From CAZXPA01 sp964642485 (lineage in GTDB: Bacteria > Patescibacteriota > Patescibacteriia > UBA2591 > UBA6264): DNA of 19,423 bases. The DNA is taken from the NCBI GenBank assembly GCA_964642485.1, contig CAZXPA010000008.1:1-19423 (forward strand), in the 5' to 3' direction. Below the pieces are notes generated by a model. That model saw nothing but the letters and a program-made list of their open reading frames with translations, was not told the origin of the DNA and did not search any database. This document shows positions 7,855 to 14,678 of the stretch, in pieces. The number at the start of each line of letters is the position of its first letter. Position 1 is the first letter of the stretch. Made by a program: the position numbers and the translations under genes.

Positions 7855-8015
7855 AGTGCTGAACATTGGAGGTAACGCTATCCCCTTTAATAATGATGCC
7901 TTTATCCCTCTTTAATAAGGTACCTCTAATAAGATGCCCCTGTCTATGCCTTATTAAATTAAATAAAGAGGGTTGCCCTACCTCTTTACCTCTTTGTTTA
8001 ACAATGTTCAGCACT
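7855..8015. repeat. 161-bp element bounded by perfect 14-base inverted repeats
   Basis: AGTGCTGAACATTG at 7855-7868 and its exact reverse complement at 8002-8015. The interior carries further helices (7869-7875 with 7986-7992; 7906-7920 with 7949-7972). The flanks GGCAAAGAAC and AAAGTTTAAA show no obvious target-site duplication. Confidence 0.8.
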
Positions 8016-8027
8016 AAAGTTTAAAAG

Positions 8028-8048
8028 ACCCCCAACTTAAATGGGGGT
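8028..8048. terminator. Rho-independent terminator downstream of copA, usable on both strands
   Basis: ACCCCCA (8028-8034) pairs with TGGGGGT (8042-8048) around a seven-base loop. On the minus strand it is followed by CTTTTAAACTTT, ending copA transcription. On the plus strand it is followed by TATTTTAATTTT and could end the candidate RNA above. Confidence 0.75.
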
Positions 8049-8093
8049 TATTTTAATTTTCTTTAGGATGGGGGTTAAAGAATATATCAGATT

Positions 8094-10346
8094 TTAAAAA
8101 TAAACTGGAGGATTATTTATAAAGCGGAGTTTATATCTTTTCATTAAAAGCGCATTTGAAACAACACTAACTGAAGAAAAAGCCATAGCCATAGCAGCAA
8201 TGACCGGACTCAAAAGCCAACCGGTGAAGGGATATAATATTCCGGCGGCAATAGGAATGCCGACTGAATTATAAAAGAAGGCCCAGAAAAGGTTTTGTTT
8301 AATTTTTCTTAAGGTGTATTTACTTAAATCAATGGCTGTGACCACGTCTCTGAGGTCGTCTTTAATTAAAACTATTTCTCCGGTCTCCATGGCAATATCA
8401 GTTCCTGAGCCCAGGGCAATTCCTAAATCAGCCTGAGCCAGGGCTGGGGCATCATTAATCCCATCTCCCACCATGGCCACCACCTTACCGGCTTGTTGTA
8501 ATTTTTTAATTTCTTCTGATTTTTCCTGGGGCAACACTTCAGCCAGAACTTTATCAACGCCCGTTTGTTTGGCAATGGCTTGGCCGACCTGTTGATTATC
8601 TCCGGTAATAATAGCTACTTTTTTGCCCAATTTGTGTAACATGCCAACCGCTGCTTGAGAATACTGTTTTAAGGTGTCAGCCACAGCAATAATTCCAATA
8701 ATATTTCTATCCACAGCCAAAAGCATAACTGTTTTCCCTTGATCTTCTAATTGAGCCGCCTTTTTCTCAATTAAGGATGGATTAATTTTGTTTTCCCTCA
8801 TTAACTTCTTTGTTCCTAAAAGAATTTTCTGGTTTTGAATATTGGCTTTGATGCCTTTGCCCGGAATAGCTTGAAAATTTTGGACAGGCAATAATTCTGT
8901 GTTTTTATCTTTTGCTCTTTGAACAATAGCCAAAGCCAAAGGATGTTCGGAGTTCTTTTCTATAGAAGCGGCTAGTTGTAAAACCCTGGTCTGAGAAGCT
9001 TGAACAGCGACGATATTCGTAACCTCAGGCTCACCTTTTGTTAAAGTACCAGTTTTATCAAAGACAACCATATCTAATTTATGAACCACCTCTAAAGCTT
9101 TGGCGCTTTTAATTAAAATACCTTGTTTGGCTGCCAGACCAGTACCAACCATTATCGCTGTTGGCGTTGCCAGGCCTAAAGCGCAAGGACAGGCAATAAT
9201 TAAAATTGCCACAAAAATAGTTAAAACAAAAATGAACGACTGACCTAAAACCAGCCAAATAATAGAAGCTAAAATAGCAATGACAAAGACCGCGGGCACA
9301 AAATACATTGAAACCTTGTCAGCTAAAAGCTGAATTGGCGCCTTAGAACTCATAGCTTCTTCCACTATTCTAATAATCTGGGCCAGCATTGTGTCTTTGC
9401 CTACCTTTGTTGTTTTAAATTTTAAAATGCCGGTCTTATTAATAGTCGCCCCAATCACTTTGTCGCCCTTTTTCTTTTCTTTAGGAATACTCTCTCCCGT
9501 AATCACTTTTTCATCAACCCCAGAATAGCCATCAATAACCAGACCATCAACGGGAATTTTTTCACCCGGTTTGACTAAAATAATATCGCCCACTTTTACT
9601 TCAGTAATGGGTATTTTATTCTCTTGCCCGTTTCTAATAATAGTCGCCTCTTTAGGCGCTAGTCCTATTAACTTTTTAATAGATTCACTGGTTTTCCCTT
9701 TGGTTTTTGCTTCTAAATATTTACCCAGGGAAATAAAAACAAGAATCATGGCCGCGCTTTCATAGTATAAGTGCTCACCTTGAAAAGCGTTTTGATTTAA
9801 CCAAATACCAACAGAAACCACGAGACTGTAAAAATAAGCGGCAATGGTCCCTGTTTCGACTAAAGAATTCATACTTGGTTTTCGACGGATAATAGCTTTC
9901 AACCCTTCAATATAAATATCTTTAGCGGCAATCATAATCAGGGTGGTCAAGAAAAATTGAATAAGAGCCCGCTTAGCTAAACTGATATAAGGAAGGGGTA
10001 GGCCAATCATGGGTTCCATGACCATATAAATAATAGGCAAGCCTAAAATTAAGGAAACAAGAAAAATGTTTCTTAACTTTTTGACTTCTTGAGCTCCCTT
10101 TTCTTGGTGATGGTCTCTCATCTCTTGTTCAAAATTTTCTTCTTCAGCCTTATATCCCAATTTTTGAATAATCTTTAGAATCTGAGAAATGCTTATATTA
10201 ACTGGATCAAATTTCAAGCTTGCTTTTTCTGAGGCGAGATTAACATTAACTTCAAAGATTCCCTTTTCTTTTTTAAGCCTGTTTTCAATAGTTGCGGCGC
10301 AAGAAGCGCAATGCATGCCTTGAATTTTTAGAATAATTTTTGTCAT
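8094..10346 (-). CDS. copA: Copper-exporting P1B-type ATPase
   Basis: 750 residues, an inner-membrane pump that exports Cu+ (or Ag+) using ATP. One N-terminal heavy-metal-associated domain carries GMHCASC (C13, C16). Transmembrane helices follow, then the actuator-domain TGES signature (VITGESIP) and the CPC metal-binding motif in helix 6 (ACPCALGLATPTA, near 386). The phosphorylated Asp is in DKTGTLTKG near 429, the class-specific HP of SEHPLA is near 467 and the hinge GDGINDAPA is near 626. YN near 690 and MAFSS near 723 in the last two helices are the P1B-1 (Cu+) signature. Length is normal for a one-HMA CopA. It starts 18 bases after the dehydrogenase stop and may share its transcript; a strong terminator follows. 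No Shine-Dalgarno or CsoR-like operator is seen directly upstream, so any copper control is not evident here. Confidence 0.97.
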   Translation of the reverse strand: MTKIILKIQGMHCASCAATIENRLKKEKGIFEVNVNLASEKASLKFDPVNISISQILKIIQKLGYKAEEENFEQEMRDHHQEKGAQEVKKLRNIFLVSLILGLPIIYMVMEPMIGLPLPYISLAKRALIQFFLTTLIMIAAKDIYIEGLKAIIRRKPSMNSLVETGTIAAYFYSLVVSVGIWLNQNAFQGEHLYYESAAMILVFISLGKYLEAKTKGKTSESIKKLIGLAPKEATIIRNGQENKIPITEVKVGDIILVKPGEKIPVDGLVIDGYSGVDEKVITGESIPKEKKKGDKVIGATINKTGILKFKTTKVGKDTMLAQIIRIVEEAMSSKAPIQLLADKVSMYFVPAVFVIAILASIIWLVLGQSFIFVLTIFVAILIIACPCALGLATPTAIMVGTGLAAKQGILIKSAKALEVVHKLDMVVFDKTGTLTKGEPEVTNIVAVQASQTRVLQLAASIEKNSEHPLALAIVQRAKDKNTELLPVQNFQAIPGKGIKANIQNQKILLGTKKLMRENKINPSLIEKKAAQLEDQGKTVMLLAVDRNIIGIIAVADTLKQYSQAAVGMLHKLGKKVAIITGDNQQVGQAIAKQTGVDKVLAEVLPQEKSEEIKKLQQAGKVVAMVGDGINDAPALAQADLGIALGSGTDIAMETGEIVLIKDDLRDVVTAIDLSKYTLRKIKQNLFWAFFYNSVGIPIAAGILYPFTGWLLSPVIAAMAMAFSSVSVVSNALLMKRYKLRFINNPPVYF

Positions 10347-10364
10347 CTTTGGTGTTTCAAATTC

Positions 10365-11390
10365 TTAGATTTGTTTAACTAAATTAACTGGCTTGCCCTT
10401 TAAATAAGCTTTAATATTATCAACCGTGGTGTCTAAAATCCTGGACAAAGCTTCTTGTGAATTAAAAGCATTGTGAGGAGTGGTTAGAACGCGAGGATCT
10501 TGAATTAAGAGATGGCCTTGTAAAACTGTCTTTAAATCGCGTTTCTTTTGAAAAGGCCTGGCGAGTAATTCTTTTTCTTCTTTAATAAAATGCTCTTCTT
10601 CTAAAACATCTAATCCCGCTCCAGCAATAATTTTTTTATTTAAACCAGTCACCAAAGCCTGGGTTTCAACCAAACCGCCTCGGGCAGTGTTAATTAAATA
10701 AGCCCCTTTTTTAATTAATTTAATATTGCTTTTATTAATCAAATGATGTGTCTTTCTATTATATGGCGCGTGCAAACTAATAATATCTGAATGGGCTAAT
10801 AAATAGTTTAAATTTACATATTTAAGATTAAGCTTTTTAGCTAACTGATAATTCTTTTGAGGATCAGCAGCAATGACTTTCATCTCAAACCCTTGAGCCA
10901 TCCTAGCTACGTGCTGGCCAATATGACCCAGACCAATAAGCCCCAGGGTTTTACCTTTTAAATCAAAGCCTCTTAATCCTTCAAGAGTAAAATCATATTT
11001 TTTGGTTTTTTCAATTGATTCTGGGATTCGTCTGGATAAGGCCAAAATCAGAGCAAAAGTGTGTTCGGCTACAGTGTTTTCCCCGTAAAAAGGCACATTG
11101 CTAACTCTTATTTTTCTTGCCTGGCAGGTTTTTAAATCAATATGATCAAAACCAGTTGACATCGTGACAATAAACCTCAAATCTGGCAGCTGGGTCAACG
11201 TCTTTTTATCAAGTAATGAATAAATAAAGACGGCTAAAATATTCGTCTTTCTTATTTTATTGAGAATTTGAGCATTTAATGGTTTAGAAAAAAAACTAAG
11301 AGATAAATTTTTAATCCCTTTTAATTCGTCTTGGAGGTACTCCTCCTCCCACTTTTCTAACTCTAAAAAGGTAATGTTTGTGTAGGGCAT
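10365..11390 (-). CDS. D-isomer-specific 2-hydroxyacid dehydrogenase, probably D-lactate dehydrogenase
   Basis: 341 residues, a soluble NAD-dependent enzyme that interconverts a 2-keto acid and a D-2-hydroxy acid. The NAD-binding motif GLGHIGQHVARMAQGF lies near 150. Catalytic residues are visible: Arg in NTARGGLVE, Glu in AGLDVLEEEHF and His in TTPHNAFNS. Upstream, TMSTGFDHIDLKTC and NVPFYGENTVAEHTFALILAL are family blocks. The stretch of about 35 residues between DVLEEE and TTPHN is longer than in phosphoglycerate or formate dehydrogenases and resembles D-lactate dehydrogenases, so a fermentative D-lactate role is my inference. It sits between rubrerythrin (45-base gap) and copA (18-base gap). 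Substrate cannot be fixed from sequence alone. The ATG at 11390 has no clear Shine-Dalgarno. Confidence 0.92.
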   Translation of the reverse strand: MPYTNITFLELEKWEEEYLQDELKGIKNLSLSFFSKPLNAQILNKIRKTNILAVFIYSLLDKKTLTQLPDLRFIVTMSTGFDHIDLKTCQARKIRVSNVPFYGENTVAEHTFALILALSRRIPESIEKTKKYDFTLEGLRGFDLKGKTLGLIGLGHIGQHVARMAQGFEMKVIAADPQKNYQLAKKLNLKYVNLNYLLAHSDIISLHAPYNRKTHHLINKSNIKLIKKGAYLINTARGGLVETQALVTGLNKKIIAGAGLDVLEEEHFIKEEKELLARPFQKKRDLKTVLQGHLLIQDPRVLTTPHNAFNSQEALSRILDTTVDNIKAYLKGKPVNLVKQI

Positions 11391-11435
11391 ATATTTCGTG
11401 GATTAATTATGACTTATTATTTATATTGTTAATTA

Positions 11436-12020
11436 TCAATACTCTTCGCATTTTTTCTGAAAATAGGCCCTTGAGTGGCCGCAAGAAGGGCACTTTTCCG
11501 GTACTTCTTCCCCAAAATGTACATACCCACATTCACGGCAAACCCACCAGACTTTTTCCTGTTTTTTAAAAACCGTGCCAGCTTCGACTACCTCTAATAA
11601 CTTTTTATATCTTTCTTCATGATGTTTTTCTGCAATTGCAATAGCCCTTAATCTTTTAGCAATTTCCGTAAGGCCTTCTTTTTCTGCCACTTTAGCAAAT
11701 TCTGGATACATTTGCGTGTATTCATAATTCTCTCCAGCAATTGCTGCTTTTAAATTCTCAACAGTGTTTCCATAAATTGTTGGGGCCACAGCTCCAACCT
11801 CAATTTCATCTAATTTCTCACTACTTTTAGTTTTTAATTCATTAACGTGTTCAAATAATCTTTTGGCATGCTCTTTTTCTTGATCTGCTGTTTGTAAAAA
11901 AATACTGGCTATTTGTTCGAATCCTTCTTTCCTGGCCACTTTGGCATAAAATGTATAGCGGTTTCGGGCCTGACTCTCGCCTATAAATGCTTTGGTAAGA
12001 TTTTGAATTGTCGTTTTCAT
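11436..12020 (-). CDS. Rubrerythrin
   Basis: 194 residues, the full classical two-domain form. The N-terminal four-helix ferritin-like domain holds the di-iron ligands: E15, E48xxH51, E97 and E131xxH134. The C-terminal rubredoxin-like domain has C161, C164, C177 and C180 (VCRECGYVHFGEE and KCPSCGH). Rubrerythrins reduce hydrogen peroxide in the cytoplasm of anaerobes and microaerobes, taking electrons through a rubredoxin-like centre; here that centre is in the same chain. No separate NADH:rubredoxin reductase is in the window. It lies 41 bases downstream of mnmA and 45 bases upstream of the dehydrogenase, in a short AT-rich spacer that could hold its own promoter. The presence suggests an anaerobic or low-oxygen life with oxygen exposure, consistent with the copper and thiol genes nearby. 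Confidence 0.97.
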   Translation of the reverse strand: MKTTIQNLTKAFIGESQARNRYTFYAKVARKEGFEQIASIFLQTADQEKEHAKRLFEHVNELKTKSSEKLDEIEVGAVAPTIYGNTVENLKAAIAGENYEYTQMYPEFAKVAEKEGLTEIAKRLRAIAIAEKHHEERYKKLLEVVEAGTVFKKQEKVWWVCRECGYVHFGEEVPEKCPSCGHSRAYFQKKCEEY

Positions 12021-12061
12021 AATTTTTTCGTTTAATTGTTTATTTGTATTTTTTAATTAAT

Positions 12062-13186
12062 TTATTTTCCTATATTGCCTGTTATTCTCCCCCCTCCTAA
12101 ACAAACGTCTTTTTGGCCCGCCTGCCGGCGAGGCAGGTAAAAAACAGCAAATTGTCCTGGAGTAATTGCCTTTTGTGGTTTATCAAATACTAGCCTTATT
12201 TTATTTTTTGAAACTGGGGAAAGACTGGCCTTAGCTAGCTCCTGACGATAGCGAATTTTAGCCTGAACCTGAATTTTATTTTTAGGAAATATACCTGAAA
12301 TAAAATTACACGGAAAAAGCAGTGCTTCTTTAGCATAAAGCCTGTTTTTGTTTTTAGCTACTATCAAGACATTATTTAAAGCATCCATATCAACCACAAA
12401 ATATGGTCCTCCTGACAGATTAATTCCTTTTCTCTGGCCAATGGTATAAAAATGGAGTCCCTGATGTTTTCCCAGGATATTTCCTTTAATGTCTTTTATC
12501 AACCCTTGTTTTTTACCTATTTCTTTTTTTAAAAAACATTCCATTGATTTGCCAGCAACAAAACAGAAATCCTGACTCTGCTTTCGTTTAAGAAAAACCT
12601 TGAATCCTTTTTGCTCAGCCATTTTATATATCTCTGGCTTAGTATAGTCCCCTAAGGGAAAAACTATCTGCTCCAGCCATTTCTGAGATAAAAAGCATAA
12701 AGAATAAGTTTGGTCTTTTTCTTTGTCTTTAGCTCTTAAAAGTTCGTATTTCCTGGTCTGAGGATTTTTTCTGATTCTCGCATAATGCCCAGTCGCCACA
12801 TATCTTATATTATGCTTTTTAGCCCATTCAAAAAGGTTTTTAAATTTAAGATAACGATTACAAATAATACAGGGGTTTGGAGTTTTATTATCTTTAAGTT
12901 CCTTTAAAAAATAGTCTATAACTTCTTTTTTAAACTCTTTGGCAACATCAAAAATATAATGAGGTACTTTTAATTTTTTGCAAACATTCTTGGCAATTTT
13001 AAAAGATTCAGTACTACAACAGATATTTTCTCGCAATAAATTCTCCTTATCTGCCCAAACAGCATATTTCAATGAAACGCCTATTGGCTGCCAGCCTTGT
13101 TCTTTAAGTAAAACTAAAGCCATTGAAGAATCTACTCCTCCAGACACGCCAACCACAATTTGTTTATTCTTTTGGTCTTTTTTCAT
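12062..13186 (-). CDS. mnmA: tRNA-specific 2-thiouridylase
   Basis: Cytoplasmic enzyme making the 2-thio group of wobble U34 in tRNA-Lys, -Glu and -Gln. I place the start at the ATG at 13186 (374 residues), not at 13210. GAGGAG lies at good spacing before 13186, and this start avoids a 20-base overlap with the upstream gene. The PP-loop SGGVDSS is at residues 15-21; CIICNRYLKF supplies the first catalytic Cys (C109, equivalent to the E. coli CNxxIKF cysteine); ATGHYARI and the second catalytic Cys in SQDFCFVAG near 206 follow. The C-terminus ends in the usual DVCLGGGRI block. Between AVFY and DVCLGGG is an unusual LPRRQAGQK, encoded over the palindrome at 12121-12137. Sulfur supply (IscS/Tus) is not in the window. 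Confidence 0.96.
   Translation of the reverse strand: MKKDQKNKQIVVGVSGGVDSSMALVLLKEQGWQPIGVSLKYAVWADKENLLRENICCSTESFKIAKNVCKKLKVPHYIFDVAKEFKKEVIDYFLKELKDNKTPNPCIICNRYLKFKNLFEWAKKHNIRYVATGHYARIRKNPQTRKYELLRAKDKEKDQTYSLCFLSQKWLEQIVFPLGDYTKPEIYKMAEQKGFKVFLKRKQSQDFCFVAGKSMECFLKKEIGKKQGLIKDIKGNILGKHQGLHFYTIGQRKGINLSGGPYFVVDMDALNNVLIVAKNKNRLYAKEALLFPCNFISGIFPKNKIQVQAKIRYRQELAKASLSPVSKNKIRLVFDKPQKAITPGQFAVFYLPRRQAGQKDVCLGGGRITGNIGK
12121..12137. repeat. Short GC-rich palindrome inside mnmA
   Basis: CCTGCC (12121-12126) pairs with GGCAGG (12132-12137) around a five-base loop, embedded in GCCCGCCTGCCGGCGAGGC, strikingly GC-rich for this gene. It encodes RRQAG near residue 352, in the short strand before DVCLGGG where most MnmA proteins have few residues. 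From memory, variants of this CCTGCC-GGCAGG motif are frequent in environmental genomes. Confidence 0.55.
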
Positions 13187-13190
13187 ATTC

Positions 13191-13718
13191 CTACTCCTCG
13201 CAACAATCAATTAATTCTTGAACTAAATCATTTAATTTTTTCATTAGACCATCTTTTTGTTTGTCATGAACATTTAATTGATTGTTATTAATTTTTTTAA
13301 CCTCGCCAATATCAATCAATTTTAAATTTATCCCCCAAAACAGAGAATAAAGATCATAGGCTTTGGAAAATAAGTCCTGAGCTCCTTTTTTTTCCCCCTG
13401 ATTATAATATTTGGTTCCTACTTCAATTAACCGCATTGAAGCAGCCAGGAGATGTTTCGAGATACACCAGATCTCTCCTTCTGCCTCTTTGACAATCTTT
13501 TTCAATAATTCCTTTCTTATCTCCCGAACTTTTAAAAGCAAATCATAATGTTTGTCCTTGCCTGTTTTCACGCCCGTAAAGAAAAAATGTTCTTCTAAAC
13601 TCACTAAGTTCATAATAGCAATACTTAAATCCTCACCAGAAGATAAATCAAGCTTATGCTCTTTTTTTAATTTTTCGACTTTTTCTAAGAGTCTATTTAT
13701 CTTTTGCTCTTTGCTCAT
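13191..13718 (-). CDS. Conserved-looking alpha-helical protein of unknown function
   Basis: 175 residues, no signal peptide or membrane segment, apparently cytoplasmic and almost wholly helical. The first 25 residues are a charged coiled coil (RLLEKVEKLKKEHKLDL). The central region (about 30-140) contains LSIAIMNLVSLEEHFFFTG, WCISKHLLAASMRLIEVG and AYDLYSLFWGINLKLI. It ends in a Glu/Cys-rich tail (ELIDCCEE). I recognise the pattern as one I associate with Patescibacteria hypothetical proteins, but know no function. The stop lies four bases before the mnmA start at 13186, and the mnmA Shine-Dalgarno sits inside this gene's last codons, so the two are tightly coupled. That coupling suggests a general housekeeping role but proves none. 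Confidence 0.8.
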   Translation of the reverse strand: MSKEQKINRLLEKVEKLKKEHKLDLSSGEDLSIAIMNLVSLEEHFFFTGVKTGKDKHYDLLLKVREIRKELLKKIVKEAEGEIWCISKHLLAASMRLIEVGTKYYNQGEKKGAQDLFSKAYDLYSLFWGINLKLIDIGEVKKINNNQLNVHDKQKDGLMKKLNDLVQELIDCCEE

Positions 13719-13878
13719 AAATTTATTTTACTTTTTTGTCTCAAAAATAATTTATTAAATGACGGTAAAAACATTGGGATCCTATTTTTATACTCCTGAT
13801 ACTTTTAATACTTTTACCAAATTGCTTTTCCATCTCCCCCTCTTCTCTTTTAGCTAAAGGATGGCTGTTTATAATTGA

Positions 13879-13931
13879 GGAATTTTGAAAATGGGAAATT
13901 GCTTGCAATTTCACAATTTTCCAAGAATTCC
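13879..13931. repeat. 53-base nested inverted repeat downstream of ccdA
   Basis: Three nested perfect segments: GGAATT/AATTCC outside, GAAAAT/ATTTTC in the middle and GAAATTGC/GCAATTTC around a TT loop. No T-run follows, so it is more likely an mRNA 3'-end stabiliser or repeat unit than a simple terminator. Confidence 0.65.
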
Positions 13932-13941
13932 GAAATTAGTT

Positions 13942-13958
13942 ATGTGCCGAAGGCACAT
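13942..13958. repeat. Perfect seven-base hairpin after the ccdA stop
   Basis: ATGTGCC-GAA-GGCACAT, very close to the ccdA stop codon (13967-13969). It may form the first part of a composite 3' end with the 13879-13931 hairpin. Compact stems with a GAA/TTC loop of this kind also occur at 17656-17666. Confidence 0.6.
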
Positions 13959-13966
13959 GTCCTTAA

Positions 13967-14677
13967 TTAGTAGAACGTCTTACTAAGCCACATTACAATC
14001 CTATAAAAATTATCAGTAAATAACAAAACTCCTAAAACAATAAGAATCAAACCAGAGAACAAATTAACCCATTTAAAAATTTTAGTAAAAAACTGAATTT
14101 TTTCTATTATTAAACCAAGGAAAAAAGAAACTAAAAGAAAAGGAATAGCCAGCCCCAGAGAATAAAAACTTAAAAAAATTATCCCTTGGCTTAAGGTTCC
14201 TTGGAAAGAAGCCAGAACCAGAATTGAGCCTAAAATTGGCGAAAGACAAGCTATCCAGGCAAAAGCAAAAATAAATCCAACTAAAAAAGAGCCTGTTTTA
14301 TGGCTGAGTCTTGAAAATAAATTTTTAAATAAATTAGCTTGATAATTTTTCAATATTTTTAAAAAGCCAGCGAATTCTAAACCAAAAAAGATAATAATTA
14401 GGCCGCCTATTCTTTGAACCAGCAACCGATGAGGAGCTAAAATTTGCCCTAATTTGCTGGCACTGGCTCCTAAAATAATAAAAACAATAGAGAATCCTAA
14501 GACAAGAAAAAGAGCCTGAAGAAACAACCTTGCCCTAATCCTTCTTTTCTGGAATTCATTCTGAGAAATTCCCAAAAGCCAAGCAAGATAAGGAGGGATT
14601 AAAGGCAAAATACAGGGAGCAAAAAATGATAAAAAACCAGCCAAGAAAGCAGTAATTATAGAAATCTCTTGAGCCAT
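13967..14677 (-). CDS. ccdA: CcdA-type thiol-disulfide transmembrane transporter
   Basis: 236 residues with six predicted transmembrane helices. It carries electrons from cytoplasmic thioredoxin across the membrane to extracytoplasmic thiol proteins. The two expected redox cysteines are present: C22 in FFAPCILPLIPPYLAWLLG, and the Cys of AWIACLSPILGSIL near residue 143, each beside the Pro residues typical of the family. It starts one base after the stop of the TlpA-like gene, the classical CcdA-TlpA pairing, and ends the eight-gene operon headed by csoR. No cytochrome c or haem-handling gene is in the window. A role in keeping copper or DUF1573 protein cysteines reduced is therefore more likely than cytochrome c maturation, but that is inference. 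Confidence 0.93.
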   Translation of the reverse strand: MAQEISIITAFLAGFLSFFAPCILPLIPPYLAWLLGISQNEFQKRRIRARLFLQALFLVLGFSIVFIILGASASKLGQILAPHRLLVQRIGGLIIIFFGLEFAGFLKILKNYQANLFKNLFSRLSHKTGSFLVGFIFAFAWIACLSPILGSILVLASFQGTLSQGIIFLSFYSLGLAIPFLLVSFFLGLIIEKIQFFTKIFKWVNLFSGLILIVLGVLLFTDNFYRIVMWLSKTFY

Positions 14678-14678
14678 A

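Larger units (their letters stand above)
7785..8060 (+). ncRNA. Candidate structured small RNA (or MITE-like element) between tatD and copA
   Basis: The stretch has no convincing gene but strong nested pairing. Hairpin one (7809-7850) pairs TTTGCC/GGCAAA, AGT/ACT and AATGCG/CGCATT. Then AGTGCTGAACATTG (7855-7868) pairs perfectly with CAATGTTCAGCACT (8002-8015). Inside that, GAGGTAA (7869-7875) pairs with TTACCTC (7986-7992). Further in, CCCTCTTTA (7906-7914) pairs with TAAAGAGGG (7964-7972) and ATAAGG (7915-7920) with CCTTAT (7949-7954). A plus-strand promoter-like site precedes it and a C5/G5 terminator follows it. The closing stem, internal bubble and terminal stem recall 6S RNA architecture only in outline. 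I see no tmRNA, SRP or RNase P consensus. The perfect outer repeat could equally be the terminal repeats of a non-autonomous mobile element, though I see no target duplication. Confidence 0.4.
13719..13966. other. Gene-free spacer between the copper/thiol operon and the mnmA group
   Basis: No ORF of merit on either strand. The left part is AT-rich and probably holds the promoter for the 175-residue protein, although I see no clear -35/-10 pair. The right part holds two hairpins listed separately (13879-13931 and 13942-13958) that follow the ccdA stop in the direction of transcription. Confidence 0.5.

Noticed and set aside
7605..8014. Overlapping short ORFs on both strands (up to 85 codons) in the tatD-copA gap
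   Set aside because: They overlap each other and the inverted repeats, show no family motif apart from the weak terminase-like piece, and their composition looks like translated palindromes.
13967..14677. Cytochrome c maturation locus based on CcdA and TlpA
   Set aside because: No CcmF/CcsB, haem lyase or CxxCH cytochrome is in the window, and the operon is headed by a copper sensor, so the copper/thiol reading is preferred.
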